A stretch of DNA of 64,000 nucleotides from Desulfobacillus sp041396245 (GCA_041396245.1 JAWKYW010000016.1:1-64000), one strand, 5' to 3'. Positions 14,763 to 26,875 are shown, counted from the first letter of the stretch. Made by a program: numbers and translations. The notes: generated by a model not told the origin, from the sequence alone.

Positions 14763-16001
14763 TCAGCTGCGGTAATCCGCGTTGATCCTGACGTAGTCGT
14801 ATGAGAAGTCGCAGGTCCACACCGTGGCCCGGGCGCCGCCGCGGGCGAGGTCGATGCGTACGGCGATCTCGGCCTGCTGCATAACGCGGGCGCCGTCCTC
14901 CTCGCGGTAGCTGGCCGCCCGGCCGCCGTTTTCCGATACCAATACTTCGTCGAGCCAGAGTCTCACGCGCGCCACGTCGAGATCATTGACGCCGGCGTTG
15001 CCGATGGCGGCGAGGATGCGGCCGAGGTTGGGGTCGGAGGCGAAGAAGGCGGTCTTCACCAGCGGCGAATGGGCGATGGCGTAGCCGACGGCCCTGCATT
15101 CCGCGGCATCGCGGCCGCCGCGCACGTCGATGGTCATGAACTTGGTGGCGCCCTCGCCGTCGCGCACGATGGCCCGGGCCAGTTCCGCCGCCACGGCGGT
15201 GACGGTTTCCTTGAGCGCGGCATAGTCGGCCGAGGCGGCCTCGGCAATCATGGCGTTGCCGGCCCGGCCCGAGGCGACCAGCACGAAGGAATCGTTGGTC
15301 GAGGTGTCGCCATCCACCGTGATGCAGTTGAAGGAGGCGTCGGCCGCCTCGCGCACCAGGCGCTCGAGCAGCGGCTGCGCAATGGCGGCATCGGTGGCGA
15401 CGAAGCCGAGCATGGTGGCCATGTTGGGGCGGATCATGCCGGCGCCCTTGGCGATGCCGGTGACGGTGACCGCCGTGCCGCCGAGGCTGACTTTTCGGGA
15501 AACCGCCTTGGGCACGGTGTCGGTGGTCATGATGGCTTCCGCCGCCGCCGCCCAGTTGTCCTCGCACAGATCGGCCGTGCAGGCCGGCAGGCCGGCCTCG
15601 ATGCGCCCGACCGGCAGCGGCTCCATGATGACGCCGGTGGAAAACGGCAGCACCTGCCAGGGCGCGCAGCCGAGCTGTCGCGCCGCCGCTTCGCAGGTCT
15701 GGCGTGCGGCCCGCAGGCCGGGCTCGCCGGTGCCGGCGTTGGCGATGCCGGTGTTGACGACCAGCGCGCGGATGCCGCCGGCCTGCACTGCGGCCGCCAG
15801 GTGCTCGCGGCAGACCAGCACCGGCGCGGCGCAGAAGCGGTTCTGCGTGAACACGCCGGCGACGGTGGCGCCTGCGTCGAGGCGGATCAGCAGCAGGTCG
15901 CGACGGTTGGCCTTGCGGATGCCGGCTTGGGCGATGCCGAGGGCGACGCCGGCGACGGGATGGAGGCTTTCGGCGGCGGGCGGATTCAGGTTGACGGGCA
16001 T
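14763..16001 (-). CDS. argJ: Glutamate N-acetyltransferase / amino-acid acetyltransferase
   Basis: Recycles the acetyl group between N-acetylornithine and glutamate. 412 residues. The precursor self-cleaves before the Thr in KGAGMIRPNMATMLGF, giving alpha and beta chains. GDTSTNDS and FFASDPNLGRILAAIG are conserved. The start MPVNLNPPAAES (16001) is the family start; a longer upstream frame is not supported. Next to the secA region, a common betaproteobacterial position. Confidence 0.96.
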   Translation of the reverse strand: MPVNLNPPAAESLHPVAGVALGIAQAGIRKANRRDLLLIRLDAGATVAGVFTQNRFCAAPVLVCREHLAAAVQAGGIRALVVNTGIANAGTGEPGLRAARQTCEAAARQLGCAPWQVLPFSTGVIMEPLPVGRIEAGLPACTADLCEDNWAAAAEAIMTTDTVPKAVSRKVSLGGTAVTVTGIAKGAGMIRPNMATMLGFVATDAAIAQPLLERLVREAADASFNCITVDGDTSTNDSFVLVASGRAGNAMIAEAASADYAALKETVTAVAAELARAIVRDGEGATKFMTIDVRGGRDAAECRAVGYAIAHSPLVKTAFFASDPNLGRILAAIGNAGVNDLDVARVRLWLDEVLVSENGGRAASYREEDGARVMQQAEIAVRIDLARGGARATVWTCDFSYDYVRINADYRS

Positions 16002-16048
16002 GGGCGGGACGTTTCGCGGGTTGGGCCGATGCGCATGATAGGGCGAAT

Positions 16049-16924
16049 TTACTGCGGAATGAAGCGCACCGCGTCGTGGGCCCCGTAGCATTCGGCGATC
16101 GCAGCCGCTTCGCCGGCGTTCTTCAGGGCGGCTTCGGCGACCTCCCCGGCCGGCGCCTGCAGGAAATCCGCGGCTTCCTGCAGGCAGGCGCGGGCGCGCT
16201 CGCCGTGCCAGCCGCCTTCGGAATCCTCGGCCAGCCGCGCGGCCAGGACCACGGCCTGTTCGCGCGAGCGCTTGGAGTGGCCGCCCGCGAGCACGCTCAG
16301 CAGGAGCGGACTGACCCGCCAGTCGCGCGCCAGGGCGGCGGTCAGTTGCGGCAGGCGGAAACCGAGCAGGGATTGCTCGGCCTCGCCGGAAGAGTGCGGA
16401 TCGCGGCGCAGGGCTTCGTCGAGGGCGTCGCCGTCCTCGCCGGCCAGGCACCAGAAGGCCATCTCGCCGAAACGGCAGAGCAGCGCGGCAATGAAGACTT
16501 CCTCAGGCTGGGGGTCGTGCCGCCGCGCCGCCAGCCAGCGCGCCTGCACGGCGGCATGGCAGGCACGGGCCATCTCGCGCAGCACCCGCTCCCGCACCGG
16601 CCCGCGCAGCAGGGTGTCGACGAAGGCCACCGTGAGGGCGACCTGACGCACCATGTCGAAGCCGAGCATCACCACCGCCCGGCTGACGGTGGTGATCTGG
16701 GCGCCGGAAGTATTGAAAATGACGCTGTTAGCGATGCGCAGCAGCTTGGCGGTCATGCCGGGATCGCGCAGGATGGCGTCGGCCAGCTGGGACACCGCCG
16801 CCTTGTCGCTTTCGGTCAGTTCGCGGATCTGCTCGGCGGTGCGGCCGAAGATCGGCAGCTCCCGCTCGCGGATGCGGTCCAGCCAGGGGTCGAGGCCGCG
16901 AAGGGGGCGGCTTTCCTGCGTCAT
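16049..16924 (-). CDS. HDOD-domain protein
   Basis: 291 residues. The HDOD domain spans about 20-215: LPIFGRTAEQIRELTESDKAAVSQLADAI, DPGMTAKLLRIANS, VSRAVVMLGFDMVRQ. It lacks an HD catalytic pair and has no GGDEF, EAL or PAS domain. Such proteins are usually signalling or scaffold modules; the partner cannot be named. Starts 35 bp after secA on the same strand. Confidence 0.88.
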   Translation of the reverse strand: MTQESRPLRGLDPWLDRIRERELPIFGRTAEQIRELTESDKAAVSQLADAILRDPGMTAKLLRIANSVIFNTSGAQITTVSRAVVMLGFDMVRQVALTVAFVDTLLRGPVRERVLREMARACHAAVQARWLAARRHDPQPEEVFIAALLCRFGEMAFWCLAGEDGDALDEALRRDPHSSGEAEQSLLGFRLPQLTAALARDWRVSPLLLSVLAGGHSKRSREQAVVLAARLAEDSEGGWHGERARACLQEAADFLQAPAGEVAEAALKNAGEAAAIAECYGAHDAVRFIPQ

Positions 16925-16958
16925 CGGTCCTGCGTCATCTGCGGAGCGCGGCAGGGGA

Positions 16959-19697
<2,739 letters not shown>

Positions 19698-19779
19698 GCG
19701 GAAACGCGGCTGGGTGCCTGGATGCGTAAAAGGGAGGGATTTTAGCATGCCGCCCTCCGCCGAGCGGCGCCGGCGGAGG

Positions 19780-19863
19780 GGAGTCGGCCATCAGGCCGAT
19801 GACCGAAGGAAGTGCAGAGCCCTGCGGGACGGGGGGGGATGCGCGGGCCGAAGCCCGACCTAC
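19780..19863. repeat. REP-like element between secA and the M23 gene
   Basis: Left end GTCGGCCATCAGGCCGAT (first bases altered), internal CCGAAGGAAGTGCAG..., a G-run, and right end GGGCCGAAGCCC + GACCTAC. The M23 stop codon is the TAG of GTAGGTC. Confidence 0.8.
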
Positions 19864-20852
19864 CTGCGACGGTTGGCGGCGAGCTTCTGCTGCCTGGCGT
19901 TCTTGAGGAAGCGGTTGGGGTTCTGCGCGGCGCCCTTGTAGCGTACCTCGAAATGCAGGTGCGGCCCCGTGGAGCGGCCGGTCGAACCGACTTCGGCGAT
20001 GGCCTGGCCACGCTTGACCAGGGCGCCCTCCCTGACCAGCAGCCTGGAGGCGTGGGCATAGCGGGTGACGAGGTCGTTGCCGTGGTCGACCTCGACCATG
20101 TTTCCGTAGGCCGCATGGCGCTGCGCGGTGACGACGATGCCGGCCGCCGCGGCGACGATGGGGGTGCCGGACGGGGCGATGAAATCGATGCCCTCATGCA
20201 TGGCCTGTTCGCCGGTAAAGGGGTCGACGCGCCAGCCGAAGCCGGAGGCGTTCCATTGCGCCGCGACCGGCAGGGCGGTCGGCAGCTGGTTCCGCTTCAC
20301 CCGCTCATCCATCAGCTCGGATTCGATCAGGCCCAGGTAGTCGCCCTTCGATTCCAGCTGCCGGGATAGCTGGTCGATCTGGCGTTGCAGGTCTGCGGCT
20401 GTCAGCGGCTTGGCCGGTCCGATCAGGGGGCCGCCCTGACCCGACGCATCCAGCGGCTTGGTCGGCCCGATCAGGGGGCCGCCCTGACCCGATGCATCCA
20501 GTGTCTTGGTGCTGGGCGGCTGGAGGCCCGAGAGCTGGCCAAGGCGCTCGCCGAGCGTATCGAGGCGAATCAGCTGCGCCTGCAACTGGCCGACGCGCAC
20601 CGCCATGGCGTTGATGTTCTCGCGCAGGAAGTCCTGCGTCTTGCGGGTCTCCTGCTCGCGCACGTTCACCAGCAGGCTTTGCAGGAAAGGCAGGCGCACT
20701 TCCGCCGCATGACGCACCGTGACATACGAGAACAGCAGCGACACGGCCAGCACCGTGAGGGCGAGTCCGGCCAGGGCCAGCACCACATGGCGCGCCGTGA
20801 CGGTCAGGGTCCTGGCGGTTGCCATGCGGTCGGAGACGAGAATAATATGCAC
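19860..20852 (-). CDS. M23 (LytM) metallopeptidase, membrane-anchored
   Basis: Cell-wall endopeptidase or divisome-type LytM protein. GTG start at 20852 chosen because GGAGG lies 7 nt upstream; it gives MHIILVSDRMATART, and the next ATG has no such site. 330 residues: TM helix 22-44, coiled-coil-like 65-110 and 152-185, then the LytM domain with zinc ligands His219/Asp223 (HEGID) and HLHFE (298-302). An in-frame tandem duplication of 48 bp (KPLDASGQGGPLIGP twice, 118-149) lengthens the linker. Confidence 0.92.
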   Translation of the reverse strand: MHIILVSDRMATARTLTVTARHVVLALAGLALTVLAVSLLFSYVTVRHAAEVRLPFLQSLLVNVREQETRKTQDFLRENINAMAVRVGQLQAQLIRLDTLGERLGQLSGLQPPSTKTLDASGQGGPLIGPTKPLDASGQGGPLIGPAKPLTAADLQRQIDQLSRQLESKGDYLGLIESELMDERVKRNQLPTALPVAAQWNASGFGWRVDPFTGEQAMHEGIDFIAPSGTPIVAAAAGIVVTAQRHAAYGNMVEVDHGNDLVTRYAHASRLLVREGALVKRGQAIAEVGSTGRSTGPHLHFEVRYKGAAQNPNRFLKNARQQKLAANRRR

Positions 20853-20876
20853 GTCGTCCCTCCAAAAAGATCTCAA

Positions 20877-21311
20877 ATGGCAGCGCGTTCCATCGACGCT
20901 TACCTGGATTCCGCCGGCGGCCTGGCGCGCTTGTCCGCGCATGCCGGGCGGCTGGTCAAACTGCAGCGCGTTTTCGAAAGGATCGCGCCGTCCCATCTGG
21001 CCGCATCGAGCCGAGTGGCCAATTTCAAGCTGGGGAAGGTTGTTATCCACGCCGACTCCGGCGCGATCGCCGCAAAGCTGAGACAGATGCTGCCGAGCCT
21101 CGTGGACGAATTTTCTTTTGAGGGCGCCGAGGTTACCGAAATACAGGTAAAAGTGCAACCCGGTGGTGTTGCGCCGCAGCATAAAAAGAGGGTGGTCGCC
21201 CCCACTGTCGGATCGTCGGCCAAGACGGGTTTGACTCGCCTGGCGGAGGAATTGCCGGCGGATTCGCCGCTGAAGGAAGCGGTGGAGCGGCTGGTGAAAC
21301 GATCGCGCTGA
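20877..21311 (+). CDS. dciA: DciA-like protein (DUF721)
   Basis: 144 residues. The DUF721 domain covers about 20-95 (LQRVFERIAPSHLAASSRVANFK, IHADSGAIAAKLRQMLPSLV). DciA loads the replicative helicase in bacteria lacking DnaC; that role is family knowledge, not visible here. It is divergent from the M23 gene with only 24 bp between starts, so promoters must overlap coding DNA. The region between lpxC and secA is its usual home. Confidence 0.88.
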   Translation: MAARSIDAYLDSAGGLARLSAHAGRLVKLQRVFERIAPSHLAASSRVANFKLGKVVIHADSGAIAAKLRQMLPSLVDEFSFEGAEVTEIQVKVQPGGVAPQHKKRVVAPTVGSSAKTGLTRLAEELPADSPLKEAVERLVKRSR

Positions 21312-21323
21312 TTGCTTCTCGCG

Positions 21324-21377
21324 GGACGGCCTTCAGGCCGTCAACGGTCGCCCTAGTCGGCCTGAAGGCCGACCTAC
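21324..21377. repeat. Short REP-like element after dciA
   Basis: GACGGCCTTCAGGCCGTC and GTCGGCCTGAAGGCCGAC + CTAC. The stop codon of the 60-residue membrane protein is the TAG of GTAGGTC. Confidence 0.85.
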
Positions 21378-21556
21378 AGGACGATCACCCGCTCGAGGAA
21401 CATCAACGACAGGACGACCAGCGCGAACAGCACGGCGTATTTGGTCACCTGCCAGGACAGGCGGAGATAACGCCGGTCGCGGGTAAACAGGAAGGCAACG
21501 ATGCCGGCGGCGATGGTAATGGCCACCAGGACACCTGCCACCCTTAACAGCAGCAT
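21374..21556 (-). CDS. Small two-helix membrane protein, unknown function
   Basis: 60 residues: TM segments at about 3-25 (LLRVAGVLVAITIAAGIVAF) and 38-58 (KYAVLFALVVLSLMFLERVI) joined by a positively charged loop TRDRRYLRLSWQ. Five bp after lpxC and probably cotranscribed with it. I do not recognise a characterised family. Confidence 0.7.
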   Translation of the reverse strand: MLLLRVAGVLVAITIAAGIVAFLFTRDRRYLRLSWQVTKYAVLFALVVLSLMFLERVIVL

Positions 21557-21561
21557 GGACG

Positions 21562-22476
21562 CTACGCCGGCTGGGCGAACAGCCGGGCGACCGAAGCGGG
21601 GGCCTCCTCGATGCGCTCGAAGCTCACCATTTCCCAGGCCGTGGCGTCGGCCAGCAGGGCGCGCAACAGCCTGTTGTTGAGGGCATGGCCGGACTTGTGG
21701 GCGGAAAAGGCGCCGAGCAGGGGGTGGCCGAGCAGGTAGAGGTCGCCCACGGCGTCGAGCACCTTGTGCTTGACGAACTCGTCGCCGTAGCGCAGGCCGT
21801 CGGCATTGAGCACGCGGTATTCGTCCATCACGATGGCGTTATCGAGGCTGCCGCCGAGCGCCAGGCCCTGCGAGCGCATGGTTTCCACGTCCTGCATGAA
21901 GCCGAAAGTGCGGGCGCGGGCAACTTCGCGGACATAGGAATGTTCGGCGAAGTCCACCGTCACGCTCGGCTTCGACTTGTCGAACACCGGATGGCTGAAG
22001 ACGATGGAGAAGGTCAGGCGGAAGCCGTCGTAGGGCGTCAGTTCCGCCCACTTGTCGCCCTCCTCGACGCGGACCGGCTTCTTGACGCGGATGAATTTCT
22101 TGGCGGCCTTCTGTTCCTCGATCCCGGCCGACTGGATAAGGAAGACGAAGGGCGCCGCGCTGCCGTCCATGATGGGGATCTCGGCGGCATCCACATCCAC
22201 CCAGGCATTGTCGATGCCCAAGCCGGAAAGTGCGGACATGAGATGCTCCACCGTGGCGATCCTGACGCCGTCCCGCTCCAGGCAGGAAGCCAGGCGCGTA
22301 TCGCCGACGGCGAAGGGGTCGGCGCGCAGTTCCACCGGCGGATCGAGGTCGATGCGGCGAAAGACGATGCCGGTGTCGGGCGCCGCCGGACGCAGGGTCA
22401 TGGTGACCTTGACCCCGGAATGGAGCCCGACGCCGGTGGCGCGGATCAGCGATTTCAGCGTGCGCTGTTGCAGCAT
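21562..22476 (-). CDS. lpxC: UDP-3-O-acyl-N-acetylglucosamine deacetylase
   Basis: Committed zinc-dependent step of lipid A synthesis. 304 residues: QRTLKSLIRATGVGLHSG start, zinc His in TVEHLMSALSGLGIDN, MDGSAAPFVFLI, and HKVLDAVGDLYLLGHPLLG with the second His and Asp. Follows ftsZ, the standard end of the dcw region. Confidence 0.97.
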   Translation of the reverse strand: MLQQRTLKSLIRATGVGLHSGVKVTMTLRPAAPDTGIVFRRIDLDPPVELRADPFAVGDTRLASCLERDGVRIATVEHLMSALSGLGIDNAWVDVDAAEIPIMDGSAAPFVFLIQSAGIEEQKAAKKFIRVKKPVRVEEGDKWAELTPYDGFRLTFSIVFSHPVFDKSKPSVTVDFAEHSYVREVARARTFGFMQDVETMRSQGLALGGSLDNAIVMDEYRVLNADGLRYGDEFVKHKVLDAVGDLYLLGHPLLGAFSAHKSGHALNNRLLRALLADATAWEMVSFERIEEAPASVARLFAQPA

Positions 22477-22556
22477 GATGACGGCACTATGACAAAGAGG
22501 CGAATTTTAGCATAGCGGGTCTTCCTGCCGCGCGCGCGGCACACCGAACGCGCCGC

Positions 22557-22659
22557 GTAGGTCGGGTTTCAGCCCGACGACCGAAGGAAGTCCCTGTGGG
22601 ATGACCGGAGGAAATCCCGCGGGACAATGGCGCTGTAGTCGGCCTGAAGGCCGACCTAC
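22557..22659. repeat. 103-bp REP-like element between ftsZ and lpxC
   Basis: GTAGGTCGGGTTTCAGCCCGAC at one end, GTCGGCCTGAAGGCCGAC + CTAC at the other. The internal GACCGxAGGAAxTCCC block is present twice in tandem, making this the longest copy. Confidence 0.9.
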
Positions 22660-22667
22660 CGATAACA

Positions 22668-23825
22668 TCAGTCGGCCTGCTTGCGCAGGAAGGCCGGAAT
22701 GTCCAGCTTGTCCACCCCGCTGGCGGCCATCGCTTCGACGGTGGCATGGCGGCGGCCGCTGCGCATCACCGCCGGCACTTCCAGCTCGCCGTAGTCGATG
22801 GTCTCGATCATCGTCGCATTGTCCGTGCCGGTCTTCTGCGACACCATCTCGATGCGCGGCCTGAGCTGCTGTGCCCGTTCGGCGGCACCGAGGCCGGTGG
22901 CGACCACCGTCACGCGCAGGTTGTCCTCCATGGCATCGTCGAACACCGTGCCGAAGATGATGTGGGCCTCGTCGGCGGCATAGGCGCGGATGGTGTTCAT
23001 CACTTCGCGTACCTCCCGCATGCCGAGCGCACTGTTGGCGGAGATGTTCACCAGTACGCCGCGCGCACCGGACAGCTCGATGCCCTCGAGCAGCGGGCTG
23101 GCCACCGCCTGCTCGGCCGCGAGCCGGGCGCGGTCCACGCCGGCGGCGGCCGCCGAGCCCATCATGGCCTTGCCCATCTCGCCCATCACCGTGCGCACGT
23201 CCTCGAAGTCGACGTTCACCAGGCCGGGCACGTTGATGATCTCGGCGATGCCGCCGACGGCGTTGCGCAGGACGTTGTCCGCCGTCTTGAAGGCGGCGAT
23301 CATGCTGACGTCCTCGCCCAGCACTTCGGTCAGGCGCTCGTTGAGGATGACGATGAGGGAATCCACATGGCGCGACAGCTCGGCCAGGCCCTCCTCCGCC
23401 ACCTTCATGCGCTTGGCGTTCTCGAACTCGAAGGGCTTGGTCACCACGGCGACGGTGAGGATGCCCAGTTCGCGCGCCACCTCGGCGACGATCGGCGCCG
23501 CGCCGGTGCCGGTGCCGCCGCCCATGCCGGCCGTGATGAAGGCCATGTGGGCGCCGCGCAGGGCATCGGCGATGCGCTCGCGCTCCGCCTCGGCCAGGGC
23601 ACGGGCCTTTTCCGGCTTGCCGCCGGCACCCAGCCCCGGGCCGAACTGCAGTTTCTGGTGCGCGTCGCTGCGGTTGAGCGCCTGGGCATCGGTGTTGGCG
23701 CAGATGAACTCCACGCCCTGCACGCCCTCGCGGATCATGTGGTCCACGGCGTTGCCGCCGGCACCGCCGACCCCCACCACCTTGATGACCGTACCGTTCG
23801 GTTCCTTGTCGATGATTTCAAACAT
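22668..23825 (-). CDS. ftsZ: Cell division protein FtsZ
   Basis: Tubulin-like GTPase of the Z-ring. 385 residues: IKVVGVGGAGGNAVDHM at 15-31, GTP-binding GGGTGTGAAPIV near 107, T7-loop region NVDFEDVRTVM, then a variable linker and the C-terminal conserved peptide DIPAFLRKQAD that binds FtsA and ZipA. 41 bp after ftsA. Confidence 0.98.
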   Translation of the reverse strand: MFEIIDKEPNGTVIKVVGVGGAGGNAVDHMIREGVQGVEFICANTDAQALNRSDAHQKLQFGPGLGAGGKPEKARALAEAERERIADALRGAHMAFITAGMGGGTGTGAAPIVAEVARELGILTVAVVTKPFEFENAKRMKVAEEGLAELSRHVDSLIVILNERLTEVLGEDVSMIAAFKTADNVLRNAVGGIAEIINVPGLVNVDFEDVRTVMGEMGKAMMGSAAAAGVDRARLAAEQAVASPLLEGIELSGARGVLVNISANSALGMREVREVMNTIRAYAADEAHIIFGTVFDDAMEDNLRVTVVATGLGAAERAQQLRPRIEMVSQKTGTDNATMIETIDYGELEVPAVMRSGRRHATVEAMAASGVDKLDIPAFLRKQAD

Positions 23826-23866
23826 GCTCGCCTCCTTGTAGTAACGACTGCAAAACGAAAACAACC

Positions 23867-25099
23867 TCAAAAGTTCTTCTCGAACCACGACTTCATGTTG
23901 CCCAGCACCTGCTTGAAGGTGCGCGTCCGGTGCGCCTGGATGCCGCGCCTTTTCTGCGCCAGCCCCTCCAGCAGCAGGCCCATGGCGGTGGCGTAGCGCG
24001 GATGCCGCACCACCTCGGCCAGGCTGCCCGCGTATTTCGGCATGCCCAGCCGCACCGGCATGTGGAAAATCTCCTCGCCCAGCTCGACCATGCCGTGCAT
24101 CACGGCGCTGCCGCCGGTGAGGACGATGCCCGAGGAGAGCAGCTCCTGGTAGCCGCTGCGCCTCAGCTCGGCCTGGATCAGCTCGTAGAGCTCGGTGACG
24201 CGCGGCTCGATGACGTCGGCCAGCGCCAGCCTCGAGAGGCGGCGCGGCCCGCGCTCGCCGATGCCGGGCACCTCGAACATCTCGGCGGGATCGGCCATCT
24301 GCTGCAGGGCGACGCCGTAATGGATCTTGATTTCCTCCGCCTCCGGCGTCGGCGTGCGCAGCGCATGGGCGATGTCGTTGCTGATCTGGTCGCCGGCGAC
24401 CGGGATCACCGCCGTGTGGCGGATGGCGCCCTGGGTGAACACCGCGATGTCGGTGGTACCGCCACCGATGTCGACCAGGCAGACGCCCAGTTCCTTCTCG
24501 TCCTCGGTCAGCACGGCGTAGCTGGAGGCGAGCGGCTGCAGCACCAGGTCGATCACCTCGAGGCCGCAGCGGCGCACGCACTTGACGATGTTCTGCGCCG
24601 CCGAGACGGCGCCGGTGACGATGTGCGTCTTCACCTCCAGACGCACGCCGCTCATGCCGATCGGTTCGCGCACGCCGTCCTGGCCGTCGACGATGAACTC
24701 CTGCGTCAGGATGTGCAGGATCTGCTGGTCGGAAGGGATCGGCATGGCGCGCGCCGTCTCGATGACGCGCTCGACGTCCATCGCGGTCACTTCCTTGTCC
24801 TTGATCGCCACCATGCCGTTCGAGTTGAAGCTGCGGATGTGGCTGCCGGCGATGCCGGTGTAGACCTCCTTCACCTTGCAGTCGGCCATCAGCTCGGCTT
24901 CCTGGATGACGCGGGAGATGGCATTCACCGTCGCCTCGATGTTCACCACCACGCCTTTTTTCAGGCCGCGCGACTCCTGGTGGCTGCCCAGGCCGAGGAT
25001 TTCCAGCCGCCCCTCGGGGGTGAGTTCGGCGACGATGGCGACGATCTTCGATGTGCCGATGTCGAGGCCGACGATCAGATTCTTCGCTTCCTTGCTCAT
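23867..25099 (-). CDS. ftsA: Cell division protein FtsA
   Basis: Actin-like membrane tether for FtsZ. 410 residues: LIVGLDIGTSKIVAIVAEL (phosphate 1), CLVDIGGGTTDIAVF (phosphate 2), GIVLTGGSAVMHGM (adenosine), and the amphipathic C-terminal helix VLGNMKSWFEKNF. Start MSKEAKNLI (25099). Confidence 0.97.
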   Translation of the reverse strand: MSKEAKNLIVGLDIGTSKIVAIVAELTPEGRLEILGLGSHQESRGLKKGVVVNIEATVNAISRVIQEAELMADCKVKEVYTGIAGSHIRSFNSNGMVAIKDKEVTAMDVERVIETARAMPIPSDQQILHILTQEFIVDGQDGVREPIGMSGVRLEVKTHIVTGAVSAAQNIVKCVRRCGLEVIDLVLQPLASSYAVLTEDEKELGVCLVDIGGGTTDIAVFTQGAIRHTAVIPVAGDQISNDIAHALRTPTPEAEEIKIHYGVALQQMADPAEMFEVPGIGERGPRRLSRLALADVIEPRVTELYELIQAELRRSGYQELLSSGIVLTGGSAVMHGMVELGEEIFHMPVRLGMPKYAGSLAEVVRHPRYATAMGLLLEGLAQKRRGIQAHRTRTFKQVLGNMKSWFEKNF

Positions 25100-25181
25100 G
25101 AGCGGCCTTCCCTCCATCCCCCTTCCCGCGGAAGGGGGTGACTTTCGTTCGCCGCTTTGCGGCTCCATGCTGTTGTCCGAC

Positions 25182-25955
25182 TCATTTCTTCCCTTCTCCC
25201 GCCCGTGCCAGCCGCAAGGCAAAACCGTTCGGATAACGCAAATCGACGACGTCGGCGCGCGCCCCCAGCCGCTCGGCGATCCGGGCATGGACCGCCGCAA
25301 AGCGCCGCAGCCGCTCGCCGATGGGCGACTTGACCCGGTCCCGGCCGAGGTCGAGCAGCATGCCGTCGTCGAGCCGCAGCTGCCAGGCCTGGCGCGGGCT
25401 CAGAACCAGGCGCTGCGGCTGCCGTCCGATCGGCGCCAGCAGCGGTTGCAGTTCGCGGTAGCGCGCCAGGATCAGCGGCGCCGTACCCTCCGGTCCGACG
25501 AACAGCGGCAGCACGGCATTGCTGGCCGCGGCGAAGACCTCGCCCTCGCTGTTGACCAGCCGCGCCGCGGACCCCTCGGCGCCCTGCCAGCGCGCCGCGG
25601 CGACGTGCTCCTCGAGCGCCAGCTCGAGGCCGTGCGGCCAGCGCCGCCGCACCTCGGCCCGGCGCACCCAGGGCAGCTTCTCGAAGGCCGCGCGCACGGC
25701 TTCGAGATTGACGGTGAGAAAATTGCCGGTCACCGCACTGCCTGCCGCATACGCCACCTGCGTCGGCGTCACCTCCCGCAGCGGGGCGGCGACGATCAGC
25801 TCTCGCAGCGGAAAGAACGGCAGGCGCGCCACTGCCAGCGTGGCGGCGTAGCCGAACGCCAGCGCGGCGGCGAAGAACAGCAGATCGGCGATCAGGTTCA
25901 TCAGTTGCGGCCTGTCCCAGAAACCGGTGTTGTCATGCGTCCTTCTCCTAGCCAA
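25182..25955 (-). CDS. ftsQ: Cell division protein FtsQ
   Basis: Bitopic divisome protein that recruits FtsB/FtsL. TM helix near residues 20-45 (ADLLFFAAALAFGYAATL), POTRA domain (LRELIVAAPLREVTPTQVAYAAG), and the beta domain WVRRAEVRRRWPHGLELALEEH. The start is uncertain. The open frame reaches a TTG at 25955 (inside ddlB), a safe ATG is at 25901 (MNLIADLL), and the best ribosome-binding site (GGAGAAGG) precedes an ATG at 25936 that is out of frame. TTG is given here. Confidence 0.88.
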   Translation of the reverse strand: MARRRTHDNTGFWDRPQLMNLIADLLFFAAALAFGYAATLAVARLPFFPLRELIVAAPLREVTPTQVAYAAGSAVTGNFLTVNLEAVRAAFEKLPWVRRAEVRRRWPHGLELALEEHVAAARWQGAEGSAARLVNSEGEVFAAASNAVLPLFVGPEGTAPLILARYRELQPLLAPIGRQPQRLVLSPRQAWQLRLDDGMLLDLGRDRVKSPIGERLRRFAAVHARIAERLGARADVVDLRYPNGFALRLARAGEGKK

Positions 25956-26865
25956 GCGCCGCCCGCTCCAATATGTCCACGCACAGCGCCTCGAAGCCGA
26001 TGCCGACGGCGCGTGCCGCCATCGGCACCAGCGAATGGCCGGTCATGCCCGGCGAGGTGTTCATCTCCAGCAGCCAGGGCTTGCCGGTCGCATCGAGGAT
26101 CAGGTCGGCGCGCCCCCAGCCGCGGCAGTCGAGCAGCCGGGCGGATTCCATCACCAGGTCCTGGATCGTCTCCTCGGCCGACTCGGGCAGGCCGCTCGGG
26201 CAGAAGTACCGCGTCTCGTCATTGAAATACTTGTTCTGCCAGTCGTAGTTGCCGCCCGGCGCGACGATGCGCACCAGCGGCAGGGCCTGCTCGCCGAGAA
26301 AGGCCGCGGTGAGTTCCTCGCCGTCGATGAACTGCTCGGCGATCACCAGCGGATCGTGCCGGACGGCGGCCTCCCAGGCCGCGCGCAGGTCGGCGGCGCG
26401 CGTCACCTTGGTGGCGCCGACGCTGGAACCCTCCCGCACCGGCTTGACGAACAGCGGCAGTCCGAGCTCGGCGACCACCGCCTCCCAGTCGCTGTCGGCC
26501 CTGAGGATGTGCCAGGCCGGCGTCGGCAGCTGGTTGGCGTGCCAGATCATCTTGGTGCGCCATTTGTCCATGGAAAGCGCCGAGGCCATCACCCCGCTGC
26601 CGGTGTAGGGAATGCCCAGCAGTTCGAGCGCGCCCTGCACCGTGCCGTCCTCGCCGCCGCGCCCATGCAGGGCGATGAAGGCGCGTTCAAAGCCCTCTTG
26701 CTTCAATGCCCACAGCGGCCGCTCGGCCGGATCGTAGGCGTGCGCATCGACGCCGCTCTTTTGCAATGCCGCCAGCACGGCGCTTCCCGACATCAGCGAA
26801 ATCTCGCGTTCGGCGGAAGACCCGCCCATCAGCACCGCCACTTTCCCGAATTCCGTTTTATTCAC
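25948..26865 (-). CDS. ddlB: D-alanine--D-alanine ligase
   Basis: ATP-grasp ligase for peptidoglycan precursors. 305 residues from a GTG at 26865, chosen because GGAG lies 6 nt upstream (an in-frame TTG is 4 codons earlier). KVAVLMGGSSAEREISLMSG, LHGRGGEDGTVQGALELLGIPYTGSG, LFVKPVREGSSVGATKV, EMNTSPGMT. Overlaps ftsQ slightly if the TTG start of ftsQ is used. Confidence 0.95.
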   Translation of the reverse strand: MNKTEFGKVAVLMGGSSAEREISLMSGSAVLAALQKSGVDAHAYDPAERPLWALKQEGFERAFIALHGRGGEDGTVQGALELLGIPYTGSGVMASALSMDKWRTKMIWHANQLPTPAWHILRADSDWEAVVAELGLPLFVKPVREGSSVGATKVTRAADLRAAWEAAVRHDPLVIAEQFIDGEELTAAFLGEQALPLVRIVAPGGNYDWQNKYFNDETRYFCPSGLPESAEETIQDLVMESARLLDCRGWGRADLILDATGKPWLLEMNTSPGMTGHSLVPMAARAVGIGFEALCVDILERAALG

Positions 26866-26875
26866 GTTCGACTCC

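Noticed and set aside
25140..25181. A further copy of the 25-bp motif near GTGACTTTCG between ftsA and ftsQ
   Set aside because: Only six bases agree and the second half is absent.
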